Shown here one piece after another: positions 1 through 7,956 of a stretch of 64,000 bases of DNA. The notes beneath the pieces were generated by a model. That model ran no database searches. It saw only the letters and a list, made by a program, of their open reading frames with translations, and was not told the origin of the DNA. Made by a program: the position numbers and the translations under genes. Position 1 is the stretch's first letter. Every line of letters starts with the position of its first letter. This stretch comes from Kineococcus sp. NBC_00420. Lineage in GTDB: Bacteria; Actinomycetota; Actinomycetes; Actinomycetales; Kineococcaceae. The stretch lies in NCBI RefSeq assembly GCF_036021035.1, contig NZ_CP107930.1, positions 4,736,006-4,800,005 on the forward strand, written 5' to 3'.

Positions 1-240
1 GTCGTCGACGTCGTAGCCGCCGTCGGCGAGTGCGGAGGGGTAGAAGGGGGAGAGCCAGACGGCGTCGACCCCGAGCCGGCGCAGGTGCGGGACGTGGGCG
101 GTGATGCCGGGGAGGTCGCCGATGCCGTCGCCGTCGCTGTCGGCGAAGCTGCGCGGGTAGACCTGGTAGACGACGGCCTGCCGCCACCAGGTGGCGTCGG
201 TCGCGGGGGCGGTGGGTCGTTCTTCCAGCAGGTGGGACAC
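1..240 (-). CDS. GH13 alpha-glucosidase/alpha-amylase family enzyme, N-terminal part
   Basis: The first 80 residues of a glycoside hydrolase family 13 protein are present; the rest lies beyond the window edge. The reading VYQVYPRSFADSDGDGIGDL, followed by GVDAVWLSPFYPS and a GGYDVDD segment, is the classic first strand and conserved region of GH13 oligo-1,6-glucosidases and alpha-glucosidases, which hydrolyse alpha-linked gluco-oligosaccharides. There is no signal peptide, so the enzyme is probably cytoplasmic. The GTG start follows GGAGA. It is divergent from a ROK-family gene across a short AT-richer region with an imperfect palindrome, so sugar-dependent control by that repressor is likely (inference). 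Exact substrate specificity cannot be read from this fragment. Confidence 0.88.
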   Translation of the reverse strand, partial: MSHLLEERPTAPATDATWWRQAVVYQVYPRSFADSDGDGIGDLPGITAHVPHLRRLGVDAVWLSPFYPSALADGGYDVDD

Positions 241-283
241 ACGGTCTCCAGTGACGGTGAGTATTTGATGTGGGGCCTAAATC

Positions 284-297
284 TAAGCCGTGGCTAA
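284..297. promoter_or_regulatory. Imperfect palindrome, candidate ROK operator
   Basis: TAAGCC-GT-GGCTAA is an imperfect palindrome (5 of 6 arm positions match) in the divergent gap between the GH13 gene and the ROK gene, the most AT-rich stretch nearby. ROK repressors usually bind such sites near the sugar genes they control. The assignment is inference. Confidence 0.4.
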
Positions 298-330
298 AGT
301 GTGCCCAGCGTCGAGGGGAGGGGTCAAGGG

Positions 331-1491
331 GTGATGACGACGGGTTCCACCGCCGGGTCGGTGACCCGCCGCCTGCGCGACGACAACGCGCGCGCCGTGC
401 TCCTGCACGTCTGGGACCTGCCCCCCGGCGCCGCCGTCACGGGCAGCGACCTCATCGCCGTGACGGGACTCTCCCGGGCGACGGTCCACGACGTGTGCGA
501 CGAGCTCATCGACCGCGGCTGGCTGCGGGAACTGGAGAACGAGCGCTCCACCGGGACCTACGTCAAGGGGCGCCCGGCCCGTCGCTACGGGTTCGACGCC
601 CGCGCCGGGGCGGTCGTCGGCATCGACGCGGGGGAGCACCGGATCTCGGTGCGGGTCACCGACCTGCGGGATGTCCCGCTGGCGACGGTCGAACGGGTCG
701 TCGACCAGGCCGCCGGCCGGACCCCGGTCGCGCACCGGATCGCCGCCCTCGAGGCGGTCCTCCGGGAGGCGTGCGCGGCGGCGGGCTCCCCCCGGGTGCT
801 GGCCGTCTCGGTCGGGGTCCCGGCTCCGGTGGGGGTCGACGGACGGACGCTCGGCACGGACAACCCCTTCTGGGCGTTCACCAACCCCGACCTCGCCGGC
901 GTCCTCGGCGACCGGTTCGGCTGGCCCGTCCTCGTCGAGAACGACGCGAACCTCGCGGCGCTGGCCGAGGGCTGGTGCGGGGCCGGAGCCGGTCTGGCGC
1001 ACCAGGTCACGGTGCTCGCCGGGGAACGCATCGGGGCCGGCGTCGTCGACGACGGGCGGCTGCTGCGCGGGGTGCGCGGTGGGGTGGGGGAGATGCGCTA
1101 CCTCGACATCGTCGAGGGGGTCGGGTCCTCGGCGGGTCTCGGCAAGGTGCTGCGCGACCTCGGCGGGACGGAGGAGGCCGCCGACGTCCTGGCGGCCGCA
1201 CGGGCCGGTGGGCTCGTCGCGACCGCGCAGGTCGAGATCGCCGGACTGCGCCTGACGCGGATCGTCGTCACGCTCGTGAGCCTGTTCGACCCCGAACGGG
1301 TGATCCTGGCCGGCGGTGCCGCCTCACCGGCGCTCGTGGAGGTCGTGAACCGGGAACTGCCCTCGTTCCTCGACCTGCCGCGCCCCCTCGTGGTCGCCTC
1401 GACGCTGGGTCGCGACGTCGTCGTCCTGGGTGCGTTGCGGCGCGCCCTGGACCACGTGCGCGGCGAGGCCCTCTCGCTGCGCCTCGACTAG
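331..1491 (+). CDS. ROK family transcriptional regulator
   Basis: A 386-residue protein with an N-terminal winged helix-turn-helix (DLIAVTGLSRATVHDVCDEL, about residues 40-60) and a C-terminal ROK/sugar-kinase fold (GIDAGEHRISVRV near residue 95, ENDANLAALAEGW near residue 205). These features fit a sugar-responsive repressor. The cysteine-rich zinc motif of canonical ROK kinases and NagC is absent, so it is more likely a DNA-binding sensor than a kinase. GAGGGGAGGGG lies 8 bases before the GTG used here; an ATG one codon later is equally possible. It is divergent from the GH13 glucosidase, its likely target. Sugar specificity is unknown. Confidence 0.85.
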   Translation: MMTTGSTAGSVTRRLRDDNARAVLLHVWDLPPGAAVTGSDLIAVTGLSRATVHDVCDELIDRGWLRELENERSTGTYVKGRPARRYGFDARAGAVVGIDAGEHRISVRVTDLRDVPLATVERVVDQAAGRTPVAHRIAALEAVLREACAAAGSPRVLAVSVGVPAPVGVDGRTLGTDNPFWAFTNPDLAGVLGDRFGWPVLVENDANLAALAEGWCGAGAGLAHQVTVLAGERIGAGVVDDGRLLRGVRGGVGEMRYLDIVEGVGSSAGLGKVLRDLGGTEEAADVLAAARAGGLVATAQVEIAGLRLTRIVVTLVSLFDPERVILAGGAASPALVEVVNRELPSFLDLPRPLVVASTLGRDVVVLGALRRALDHVRGEALSLRLD

Positions 1492-1722
1492 GGCGTGTCT
1501 GCTGGGTCGGTGGAACCAGCGCCGGACGATCGCGGCCGATACGGCCCCTCCGCGGGGGCTGGCGGCGAGTCGCTCGTGCTCCGGACCTGCCGCCCCACCG
1601 CATCGGCAGGATCGTCACCAGGGCCTGCGCCGTCGGATCGACCGGGTGAGAACTCCGGTCCAGTCCGGGCCGGGGTGGTCTGGACCCATCGCACGGGGTG
1701 TCCGCTCCGAAGAACCACCGTG

Positions 1723-2373
1723 ATGACACCCCGAGGACACCTGGACCGAGCGAGTGCCACGGCGTCCAGGGTGTTGATGGCTCACAGTCTCCTGGTGCTG
1801 CGGCTGAGCATGGGAGTCGTGTTCCTCGGTTTCGGCGTCCTGAAGTTCTTTCCCGGAACCAGCCCGGCGCAAGACCTCGCGGTGACGACCACCCGCATGC
1901 TGACCTTCGGACTGGTCCCCGACCACCTCGCACTGATCGGCGTCGCCTCGCTGGAGACGGTCATCGGTGCGTGCCTGCTGCTCGGCGGGAGGTTCCTGCC
2001 CGCGGCCCTCCTCCTCCTGGTTCCCCAGCTGGCGGGGATCCTCTCCCCGATCGTCCTGCTGCCGCACCGCCTCTTCGCCGGTCCCCACCACGCCCCGACG
2101 TTGGAGGGGCAGTACGTCCTCAAGGACGTCATCCTCCTCGGCGCTGCCCTGGTCATCGCCGCAGCCTTCCTCGGTCAGAGGCGGACGAGCCGGCCGCTGC
2201 CTGCCCGCGAGAAACTGGCCATCGTCCTGGCCGGGATCCGTGAGGAGTGCCCGCTGGAGGAGCTGTGCGCGGAGCACGGGATCAGTGAGAGCGACTACCG
2301 CTCCTGGAAGGACGAGGTCCTCACCGCAGCCGACGCCATCCGTTCCGCCCAAGCGGTGGCCCTGCGCGGCTGA
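1723..2373 (+). CDS. DoxX-like membrane protein with C-terminal transposase-type HTH
   Basis: A roughly 216-residue protein. The N-terminal 150 residues hold four hydrophobic segments beginning LLVLRLSMGVVFLGFGVLKF, matching DoxX/DUF417-type membrane proteins, a family tied loosely to redox or thiosulfate metabolism. After the last membrane segment the chain continues for about 60 residues with a soluble region containing LAIVLAGIREECPLEELC and HGISESDYRSWKDEVL, which resembles the HTH of IS3-type transposase OrfA proteins. That fusion is unusual. The start is uncertain: ATG at 1723, or GTG 1771/ATG 1777 nearer the first membrane segment; no good Shine-Dalgarno sequence is seen. No functional partner is evident next door. 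Confidence 0.72.
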   Translation: MTPRGHLDRASATASRVLMAHSLLVLRLSMGVVFLGFGVLKFFPGTSPAQDLAVTTTRMLTFGLVPDHLALIGVASLETVIGACLLLGGRFLPAALLLLVPQLAGILSPIVLLPHRLFAGPHHAPTLEGQYVLKDVILLGAALVIAAAFLGQRRTSRPLPAREKLAIVLAGIREECPLEELCAEHGISESDYRSWKDEVLTAADAIRSAQAVALRG

Positions 2374-2441
2374 CGGCGTTTCAGCGGGGAACGCGGCGCA
2401 CGCACGGTCGGTCGCGTGAGCCGTCACGGACGAGGCTCACC

Positions 2442-2489
2442 ACCGCAGCAGCCGGTGGCGAGCACCTGCCGGGCGTCACCGGCTGCGGT
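2442..2489. terminator. Hairpin between convergent DoxX-like gene and panB
   Basis: ACCGCAG(CAG)CCGGTG pairs with CACCGGCTGCGGT, a 13-bp stem with a 3-base bulge overlapping the last codons of panB. A second stem, GTGAGCC/GGCTCAC (2416-2440), lies next to it. The pair could terminate both converging genes. Confidence 0.45.
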
Positions 2490-3315
2490 CCTGCTGGAAG
2501 GAGTGCTCGGGGCCGGGGAACGAACCGCCCCGGACCTCGGCGGCGTAGGCGCGTGCCCCGTCGAGCAGCGCGGTGCGGACGTCGGCGAACTTCTTCACGA
2601 ACGACGCGGTGCGCTCCGTCAGGCCCGCGAAGTCCTGCCAGACCAGGACCTGACCGTCGGTGCCGCTGCCGGCCCCGATGCCCACCGTCGGGACGGCCAG
2701 GGTCTTCGTGACCTGCTCCGCGACGTCGGCCGGGACCATCTCCATGAGCACCGCGAAGGCGCCCGCCTCGGCCAGCGCGCGGGCGTCGGTGAGGACCCGG
2801 TCGCCCGCCTCGCCGCGACCCTGGACCCGGTACCCGCCGAGGGCGTGCTCGGACTGGGGGGTGAACCCGATGTGCGCCATCACCGGGATGCCGGCGTCGA
2901 CGACGGCCCGGACGCGGCCGGCGCGCTGCGCGCCGCCCTCGAACTTCACCGCGTGCGCGCCGCCCTCCTTCATCATCCGCACCGCGGAGGTCACCGCGAG
3001 CTCGTCCGAGGCCTCGTAGGAGCCGAACGGGAGATCGGCCACGACGAAGGCGTGCGGGGCGCCCGCGACGACGGCCCGCACCAGCGGCAGCAACTGCTCG
3101 ATGGTCACCGGGATCGTCGTCGCCATCCCGTACACGGTGTTGGCAGCGGAGTCGCCCACGAGCAGCGCCGGGATCCCCGCCTCGTCGAAGACCGCGGCGG
3201 TCATCGCGTCGTAGCTGGTCAGCATCGACCACTTCTCGCCCGCGTCCTTCCACTGCTGGAAGTGGTGGATGCGGGTCCGGCGCCTTTTCGCGGGCGCCTC
3301 GGTGGCGTAGGCCAT
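2476..3315 (-). CDS. panB: 3-methyl-2-oxobutanoate hydroxymethyltransferase
   Basis: PanB (279 residues, normal length) transfers a hydroxymethyl group from methylene-tetrahydrofolate to 2-oxoisovalerate, the first committed step of pantothenate and coenzyme A synthesis in the cytoplasm. The family signature [18 protein letters not shown] with the following [13 protein letters not shown], the metal-binding MAHIGFTPQ, and [15 protein letters not shown] are all present. It lies one base downstream of nadE on the same strand, so the two cofactor genes are co-transcribed. The ATG start directly follows the nadE stop. The N-terminus carries a short basic tail ([13 protein letters not shown]) typical of actinobacterial PanB. 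Confidence 0.96.
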   Translation of the reverse strand: MAYATEAPAKRRRTRIHHFQQWKDAGEKWSMLTSYDAMTAAVFDEAGIPALLVGDSAANTVYGMATTIPVTIEQLLPLVRAVVAGAPHAFVVADLPFGSYEASDELAVTSAVRMMKEGGAHAVKFEGGAQRAGRVRAVVDAGIPVMAHIGFTPQSEHALGGYRVQGRGEAGDRVLTDARALAEAGAFAVLMEMVPADVAEQVTKTLAVPTVGIGAGSGTDGQVLVWQDFAGLTERTASFVKKFADVRTALLDGARAYAAEVRGGSFPGPEHSFQQDRSR

Positions 3316-3316
3316 G

Positions 3317-5119
3317 TCAGTTCCGTCCCAACGGCGAGTCCGTCTTGACCTCGACCGGCGGCGTCAGCGTCGCCGACGCCGCCGGTTCGCGCCAGCGGTT
3401 GGTGATGGGCAGGCGCCGGTCACGCCCGAACGCCTTGTAGGAGATCTTCGGTCCGGGCGCGAACTGGCGCCGCTTCCACTCCGCGCGGTCGACGAGGGTG
3501 ACGACGGAGTCCACGACCGTGGGGTCGAAACCCGCCTCGAGCATGTCCGCGCGGCCCATGTCACCCTCGACGTAGTCCTCGAGGATCGCGTCGAGGACCT
3601 CGTAGGGCGGCAACGAGTCCTGGTCGGTCTGGTCCGGGCGCAATTCCGCCGACGGGGGTTTGGTGATGGTGTTCTCGGGGATCGGCGGCTGCTCGCCCCG
3701 CGAGGCCGCGTCGGCGTTGCGCCAGTTCGACAGGTCCCACACCAGCGTCTTGGGGACGTCCTTCAACGGCGCGTAGCCACCCACGGAGTCGCCGTACAGC
3801 GTCGAGTACCCCACGGCGAGCTCGCTCTTGTTGCTCGTCGCCAGGGTCAGGTGACCCTCCTGGTTCGCGAGTCCCATGATCGTCGTCCCGCGCACCCGGG
3901 CCTGCAGGTTCTCCTCCGCGACCCCCTGCAGCGGAACGGTTTGGAGGAAGGCGTCGACCATCGGGGCGATCGGGTACTGCCGGTACTCGAAGCCGCAGCG
4001 GTTCGCGAGGTCCTCGGCGTCGTCCTTGGAGTGCTGGCTGGAGTACCCCGACGGCAACGAGATCCCGACGACGTTCTCCGGACCGATCGCGTCGCAGGCC
4101 AGGCTGGCGACGAGCGCGGAGTCGATGCCCCCGGAGACCGCGATCACGACGGAACGGAAACCGTTCTTGCGCACGTAGTCGCGCAGACCCAGCACCAGCG
4201 CCGCGTGCACGTCGGCCACGTCGGGCAGTGGCTCCAGGACCGGGGAGACGGTGGGCTGGTAGGCCGGGACGAGGTCCGCGCTGATCGTCGCGCGCTGGAT
4301 GTTCTCCTCCCAGCCCGGCGTCTTCACCCCCTCGGGGACCTCGAGGTCCACGACGACGAGTTCCTCGCGGAACTGCGGGCCGCGGGCCAGGACGGTGCCC
4401 TCGGGCGCCACGACGAGGGAGTCGCCGTCGAAGACGAGTTCGTCCTGACCGCCGACGGCGTTGACGTAGGCGATGGGGCAGCCGGCCTCGGCCGCGCGCC
4501 GCGCGACGAGTTCCAGGCGGACGTCGTCCTTGTTGCGTTCGTAGGGCGAGGCGTTGATGACCGCGAGCAGCCCCGCCCCGGCGTCACCGGCCATCTGCAC
4601 CGGTCCGCCGTCCTGCCAGAGGTCCTCGCAGATCGCGATGGCCACGTCGACGCCCTTGACCCGGACCACGAGGAGGTCGTCACCCGGGACGAAGATGCGG
4701 TACTCGTCGAAGACGCCGTAGTTGGGCAGGTGGTGCTTCGCGTAGCGCGCCACGACGCGCCCGCCGTGCAGCACGGCCGCGCAGTTCTGCGGCAGCCCCT
4801 TCGGCCGTCCCGCCGTCGCCGGCCGGGTGTCCTCCCCGGCCCGGTCGACGTAGCCGACCACGACCGTCACGTCGCCGTGACCGTCGTCGGCGAGCTCGCG
4901 CGCCAACCGCTTCACGGCCTGCTTCGAGGCGTCCACGAAGGACGTGCGCAGCGCGAGGTCCTCCACCGGGTACCCCGTGACGGCGGTCTCGGGGAACAGC
5001 ACCAGGTGCGCCCCTTCCTGCGCCGCCCGCCGCGTCCACGCGCGGATGGCCGCGACGTTGCCGTCGAGGTCACCGACCGTCGTGTCGATCTGGGCCATGG
5101 CCACCCGCAGCTGAGGCAT
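3317..5119 (-). CDS. nadE: Glutamine-hydrolysing NAD+ synthase
   Basis: A 600-residue two-domain NadE. The N-terminal nitrilase-like glutaminase shows the Glu-Lys-Cys triad in [26 protein letters not shown] and IAICEDLW; the C-terminal ATP-pyrophosphatase domain has [15 protein letters not shown]. It amidates deamido-NAD+ using ammonia released from glutamine and channelled between the domains. The ATG start ([18 protein letters not shown]) was chosen over upstream in-frame codons because family members begin there and a TACGCT box sits 6 bases before it, fitting leaderless transcription. It leads a two-gene operon with panB. Confidence 0.96.
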   Translation of the reverse strand: MPQLRVAMAQIDTTVGDLDGNVAAIRAWTRRAAQEGAHLVLFPETAVTGYPVEDLALRTSFVDASKQAVKRLARELADDGHGDVTVVVGYVDRAGEDTRPATAGRPKGLPQNCAAVLHGGRVVARYAKHHLPNYGVFDEYRIFVPGDDLLVVRVKGVDVAIAICEDLWQDGGPVQMAGDAGAGLLAVINASPYERNKDDVRLELVARRAAEAGCPIAYVNAVGGQDELVFDGDSLVVAPEGTVLARGPQFREELVVVDLEVPEGVKTPGWEENIQRATISADLVPAYQPTVSPVLEPLPDVADVHAALVLGLRDYVRKNGFRSVVIAVSGGIDSALVASLACDAIGPENVVGISLPSGYSSQHSKDDAEDLANRCGFEYRQYPIAPMVDAFLQTVPLQGVAEENLQARVRGTTIMGLANQEGHLTLATSNKSELAVGYSTLYGDSVGGYAPLKDVPKTLVWDLSNWRNADAASRGEQPPIPENTITKPPSAELRPDQTDQDSLPPYEVLDAILEDYVEGDMGRADMLEAGFDPTVVDSVVTLVDRAEWKRRQFAPGPKISYKAFGRDRRLPITNRWREPAASATLTPPVEVKTDSPLGRN

Positions 5120-5125
5120 GGGGTC

Positions 5126-5131
5126 AGCGTA
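5126..5131 (-). promoter_or_regulatory. -10 element for leaderless nadE
   Basis: TACGCT on the minus strand, then 6 bases, then the nadE ATG. There is no Shine-Dalgarno sequence. Same layout as many other genes in this window. Confidence 0.55.
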
Positions 5132-5188
5132 GTGAGCGTGGCGAGGGGCGGTTGCCCAGGTGCACGGGTGGCTCACCACCCGCCCCGT

Positions 5189-5292
5189 CGCACCCATCGG
5201 TGTCACCACCCTCGTGAGGCGTGGAGTGAGGTGTCGGTGCGACGGATCGGCTGCCCTGGCGCCCACTTCGTCGCACCGACACCTCACTCCAC
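5189..5292 (-). repeat. Palindromic intergenic repeat, copy A
   Basis: The element reads on the minus strand. It opens with a 72-base hairpin whose 24-base arms (start GTGGAGTGAGGTGTCGG) are perfectly complementary around a 24-base loop. It continues into a tail with TGGTGACACCG.TGGGTGCG. A second copy in opposite orientation lies beyond the next gene. The hairpin could act as a terminator, but the conserved tail and loop size indicate a repeat family. Confidence 0.8.
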
Positions 5293-5404
5293 GAGGTCGG
5301 CCCGGGCGTCACCACGGTGTCCACAGGGCGCCCCGCCGCCGAGTCGTCCACAGCGTGCGCCGCAGCGGCGGGACGACGGGCGCAACCACGTGCACCCTCC
5401 GCAC

Positions 5405-6358
5405 GTGTCCTGGATCCCCGACTCCCTGCGCCCCGTCCTGCACGAGCAGCACGGCCTGCTCACCCGACGACAGCTCTACGACGCGGGGGTGAGCACGCAC
5501 CAGATCCGCTGGGCCCTCGGACGTGAGTGGCGGCTCGTGCACGGCAGCGTCGTCGCGACGACCACGGGCCGGCTCGATCCGGCGCAGCGGCTCGTCGCGG
5601 CGCAGCTCTTCGCCGGACCGGGCGCGCAGATCGGCTCCACCACCGCGGCCCGCTACTTCGGACTCACCTCGGTGCCGGAGGACGGGGTGCGACGCCTGTT
5701 CGTGCCCTGGGGGGCGAAGAGTCGCGAACGTCCCGGGGTGTCGGTCCGTCGGACGCGACGACCCGATCCCCACGAGTGGTCCAGGGGCCCGCTGGCCTTC
5801 ACCTCACCACCGCGCACCGTCGTCGACGCGGCCCGTCAGCTGCGCGGTGACGCCGTCCGGGCCGTGGTGTTCGAGGCGGTGCAGCGGCGGTTCGTGACGG
5901 TGGACCACCTCGCGTCGGAGGTGGAGGCGGGGGCCGTCCGGGGGAGCGCCGCCGTCCGGGCCGCCGTCCAGGAGGTCTCCGGCGGCGCCTGGTCCATCCC
6001 CGAGAGCGAACTCGCGGACCTGCTCGCCTCGAGCTCGGTCCTCCCCACGGTCCTGCTCAACCCGGTCCTCACCACGGTGACGGGGGAGACGCTCCCTAGC
6101 CCGGACGGGTTCGTGGACGAGGTGGGCCTGGCGCTGCAGGTGCACTCCCGCAGCCACCACTTCGCCGAGGAGGACTGGGAGTGGACGCTGCGCAGCGACA
6201 CCGCCCTCGGGACGGCGGGCGTGCCGGTGATGGCGTTCTCGCCGCGCACCCTGCGGAGCGACGGCCGCCGGGTGCTGCGGGCGGTCGAGCGCGCCTACCT
6301 CGCCCTGCGCCGGGCGACGCGCCCCGCCGTGGTGGCGCGTCCGCGGCTGGCCGTCTGA
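5405..6358 (+). CDS. AbiEi-like winged-helix protein with degenerate DUF559-type C-terminus
   Basis: A protein of about 317 residues. Residues 5-60 (HEQHGLLTRRQLYDAGVSTH, then IRWALGREWRLVHGSVV) match the winged-helix module of AbiEi-type antitoxins and related actinobacterial proteins. The last 110 residues (IPESELADLL, SPDGFVDEVGLALQVHS, VPVMAFSPRTL) have the order of a DUF559/Vsr-like nuclease, but the usual E-x-D of the core strand reads LQVHS, so nuclease activity is doubtful. No AbiEii-like toxin gene adjoins. The start is uncertain: GTG 5405 used, GTG 5390 possible. Inverted copies of a palindromic repeat flank it on both sides. Biological role unknown. Confidence 0.75.
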   Translation: MSWIPDSLRPVLHEQHGLLTRRQLYDAGVSTHQIRWALGREWRLVHGSVVATTTGRLDPAQRLVAAQLFAGPGAQIGSTTAARYFGLTSVPEDGVRRLFVPWGAKSRERPGVSVRRTRRPDPHEWSRGPLAFTSPPRTVVDAARQLRGDAVRAVVFEAVQRRFVTVDHLASEVEAGAVRGSAAVRAAVQEVSGGAWSIPESELADLLASSSVLPTVLLNPVLTTVTGETLPSPDGFVDEVGLALQVHSRSHHFAEEDWEWTLRSDTALGTAGVPVMAFSPRTLRSDGRRVLRAVERAYLALRRATRPAVVARPRLAV

Positions 6359-6370
6359 GGAGGCCGGGTC

Positions 6371-6473
6371 GTGGAGTGAGGCGTGGGTGTCCCGAACCAG
6401 GCCTTCTGGCGACCACTTCGGCACACCCACACCTCACTCCACGCGTCCGCGCGTGGTGACACCGGTGGGTGCG
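6371..6473 (+). repeat. Palindromic intergenic repeat, copy B
   Basis: Inverted relative to copy A. The hairpin block is again exactly 72 bases, with arms starting GTGGAGTGAGG and two mismatches over the first 25 pairs. The tail TGGTGACACCGGTGGGTGCG matches copy A at 19 of 20 bases. A diverged second run of the tail motif (TGGTGACCCTCGTGGGTGCG) follows immediately. Confidence 0.8.
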
Positions 6474-6612
6474 GCCCGTGGTGACCCTCGTGGGTGCGAC
6501 AGGCGGGCGCGGCGGGGTGTGCGTCCCCCCGGGGGCGGGGGTGCGCGATGATGAGGCCGGGGCCGGCGACGACCGCCGACGGCCCGGCGAGGGAAGCGAC
6601 GGAAAGGGTGCC

Positions 6613-7956
6613 ATGGACCGCCAGCAGGAGTTCGTGCTGCGGACGCTGGAGGAGCGGGACATCCGCTTCGTCCGGCTCTGGTTCACCGACGTCATCGGGA
6701 CGTTGAAGTCGGTGGCGATCGCACCCGCCGAGCTCGAAGGAGCCTTCGGCGAGGGGATCGGGTTCGACGGTTCCGCGATCGAGGGACTCTCGCGGGTGTC
6801 GGAGTCCGACATGCTGCTCAAGCCCGAGCCGTCGACGTTCCAGGTGCTGCCCTGGCGCGCCAGCGACGAGCACCAGGGCACGGCCCGCATCTTCTGCGAC
6901 ATCCTCACCCCGGACGGGCAGCCGGCGCGCTCGGACCCGCGGTTCGTGCTCAAGCGCGCCCTCGACCGCGCGGCGCAGCAGGGCTACACCTTCTACACCC
7001 ACCCCGAGATCGAGTTCTACCTCTTCAAGACCCCCCTGGAACGCGGGGCGGTGCCCGAACCCGTCGACTACGTCGGCTACTTCGACAACCACCCGGGCAG
7101 CACCACCACCGACTTCCGCCGCACGGCGATCTCGACGTTGGAGAGCATGGGCATCTCCGTCGAGTTCAGCCACCACGAGGGCGGCCCGGGGCAGAACGAG
7201 ATCGACCTGCGCTACGCCGACGCCCTCACCACGGCCGACAACATCATGACCTTCCGCACCGTCCTCAAGGAGGTCGCGGGAGACCAGGGCGTGTACGCCA
7301 GCTTCATGCCCAAACCCCTCGCCGGGGAACCGGGTTCGGGCATGCACACCCACCTGTCCCTCTTCGACGGCGACGCCAACGCCTTCTACGAGGCCGGTGC
7401 GGAGTACCAGCTCTCCCGCACCGGACGGCAGTTCATCGCCGGCATCCTCCGCCACGCGGCCGAGATCACCGCCGTGACGAACCAGTTCGTCAACTCCTAC
7501 AAGCGGCTCTGGTCCGGGGGTGAGGCCCCCAGCTACGTCTGCTGGGGCCACAACAACCGCTCCGCGCTCGTCCGGGTACCGATGTACAAACCCTCCAAGG
7601 GCCAGTCGGTGCGCATCGAGTACCGCGCGCTGGACTCCGCGGCCAACCCCTACCTCGCCTTCGCGCTGCTGCTCACCGCCGGGCTCAAGGGCATCGAGGA
7701 GGGCTACGACCTGCCCGACGGCGCCGAGGACGACGTCTGGTCCCTCACCGACGCCGAACGCCGCTCGATGGGCATCGAACCGCTCCCGCAGAGCCTCGAG
7801 CACGCCATCGCCGTCATGGAGAAGTCCGAACTCGTCGCCGAGGCCCTCGGTGAAGGGGTGTTCGACTACTTCCTGCGCAACAAGCGCCAGGAGTGGGCCG
7901 ACTACCGCTCGCAGGTGACCCCCTTCGAGCTCAAGCGGTACCTGCCCCTGCTGTGA
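6613..7956 (+). CDS. glnA2: Type I glutamine synthetase, GlnA2 type
   Basis: A 447-residue glutamine synthetase that condenses glutamate and ammonia using ATP. Conserved blocks are IGFDGSAIEGLSRVSESDM, HPEIEFYLF, a GSGMHTH metal/substrate motif near residue 243, KPSKGQSVRIEYR and [13 protein letters not shown]. The adenylylation loop reads EEGYDLPDGAED rather than the NLYELPPEE form of GlnA1, as in actinobacterial GlnA2. The ATG follows GGAAAGGGTGCC. It is the first gene of a glnA2-glnE operon: the glnE start codon overlaps its stop. Whether it contributes mainly to glutamine supply or to another amine is not shown here. Confidence 0.95.
   Translation: MDRQQEFVLRTLEERDIRFVRLWFTDVIGTLKSVAIAPAELEGAFGEGIGFDGSAIEGLSRVSESDMLLKPEPSTFQVLPWRASDEHQGTARIFCDILTPDGQPARSDPRFVLKRALDRAAQQGYTFYTHPEIEFYLFKTPLERGAVPEPVDYVGYFDNHPGSTTTDFRRTAISTLESMGISVEFSHHEGGPGQNEIDLRYADALTTADNIMTFRTVLKEVAGDQGVYASFMPKPLAGEPGSGMHTHLSLFDGDANAFYEAGAEYQLSRTGRQFIAGILRHAAEITAVTNQFVNSYKRLWSGGEAPSYVCWGHNNRSALVRVPMYKPSKGQSVRIEYRALDSAANPYLAFALLLTAGLKGIEEGYDLPDGAEDDVWSLTDAERRSMGIEPLPQSLEHAIAVMEKSELVAEALGEGVFDYFLRNKRQEWADYRSQVTPFELKRYLPLL

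Noticed and set aside
270-1649. Long Arg/Gly/Pro-rich frames overlapping the ROK gene and many other genes
   Set aside because: They are out-of-frame shadows typical of very GC-rich coding DNA, with no domain or start signal.
5221-5292. Treating the nadE-upstream hairpin as a simple terminator
   Set aside because: It lies upstream of nadE and upstream of the AbiEi-like gene start, has a 24-base loop, and is duplicated in inverted orientation with a conserved tail; a repeat element explains it better.
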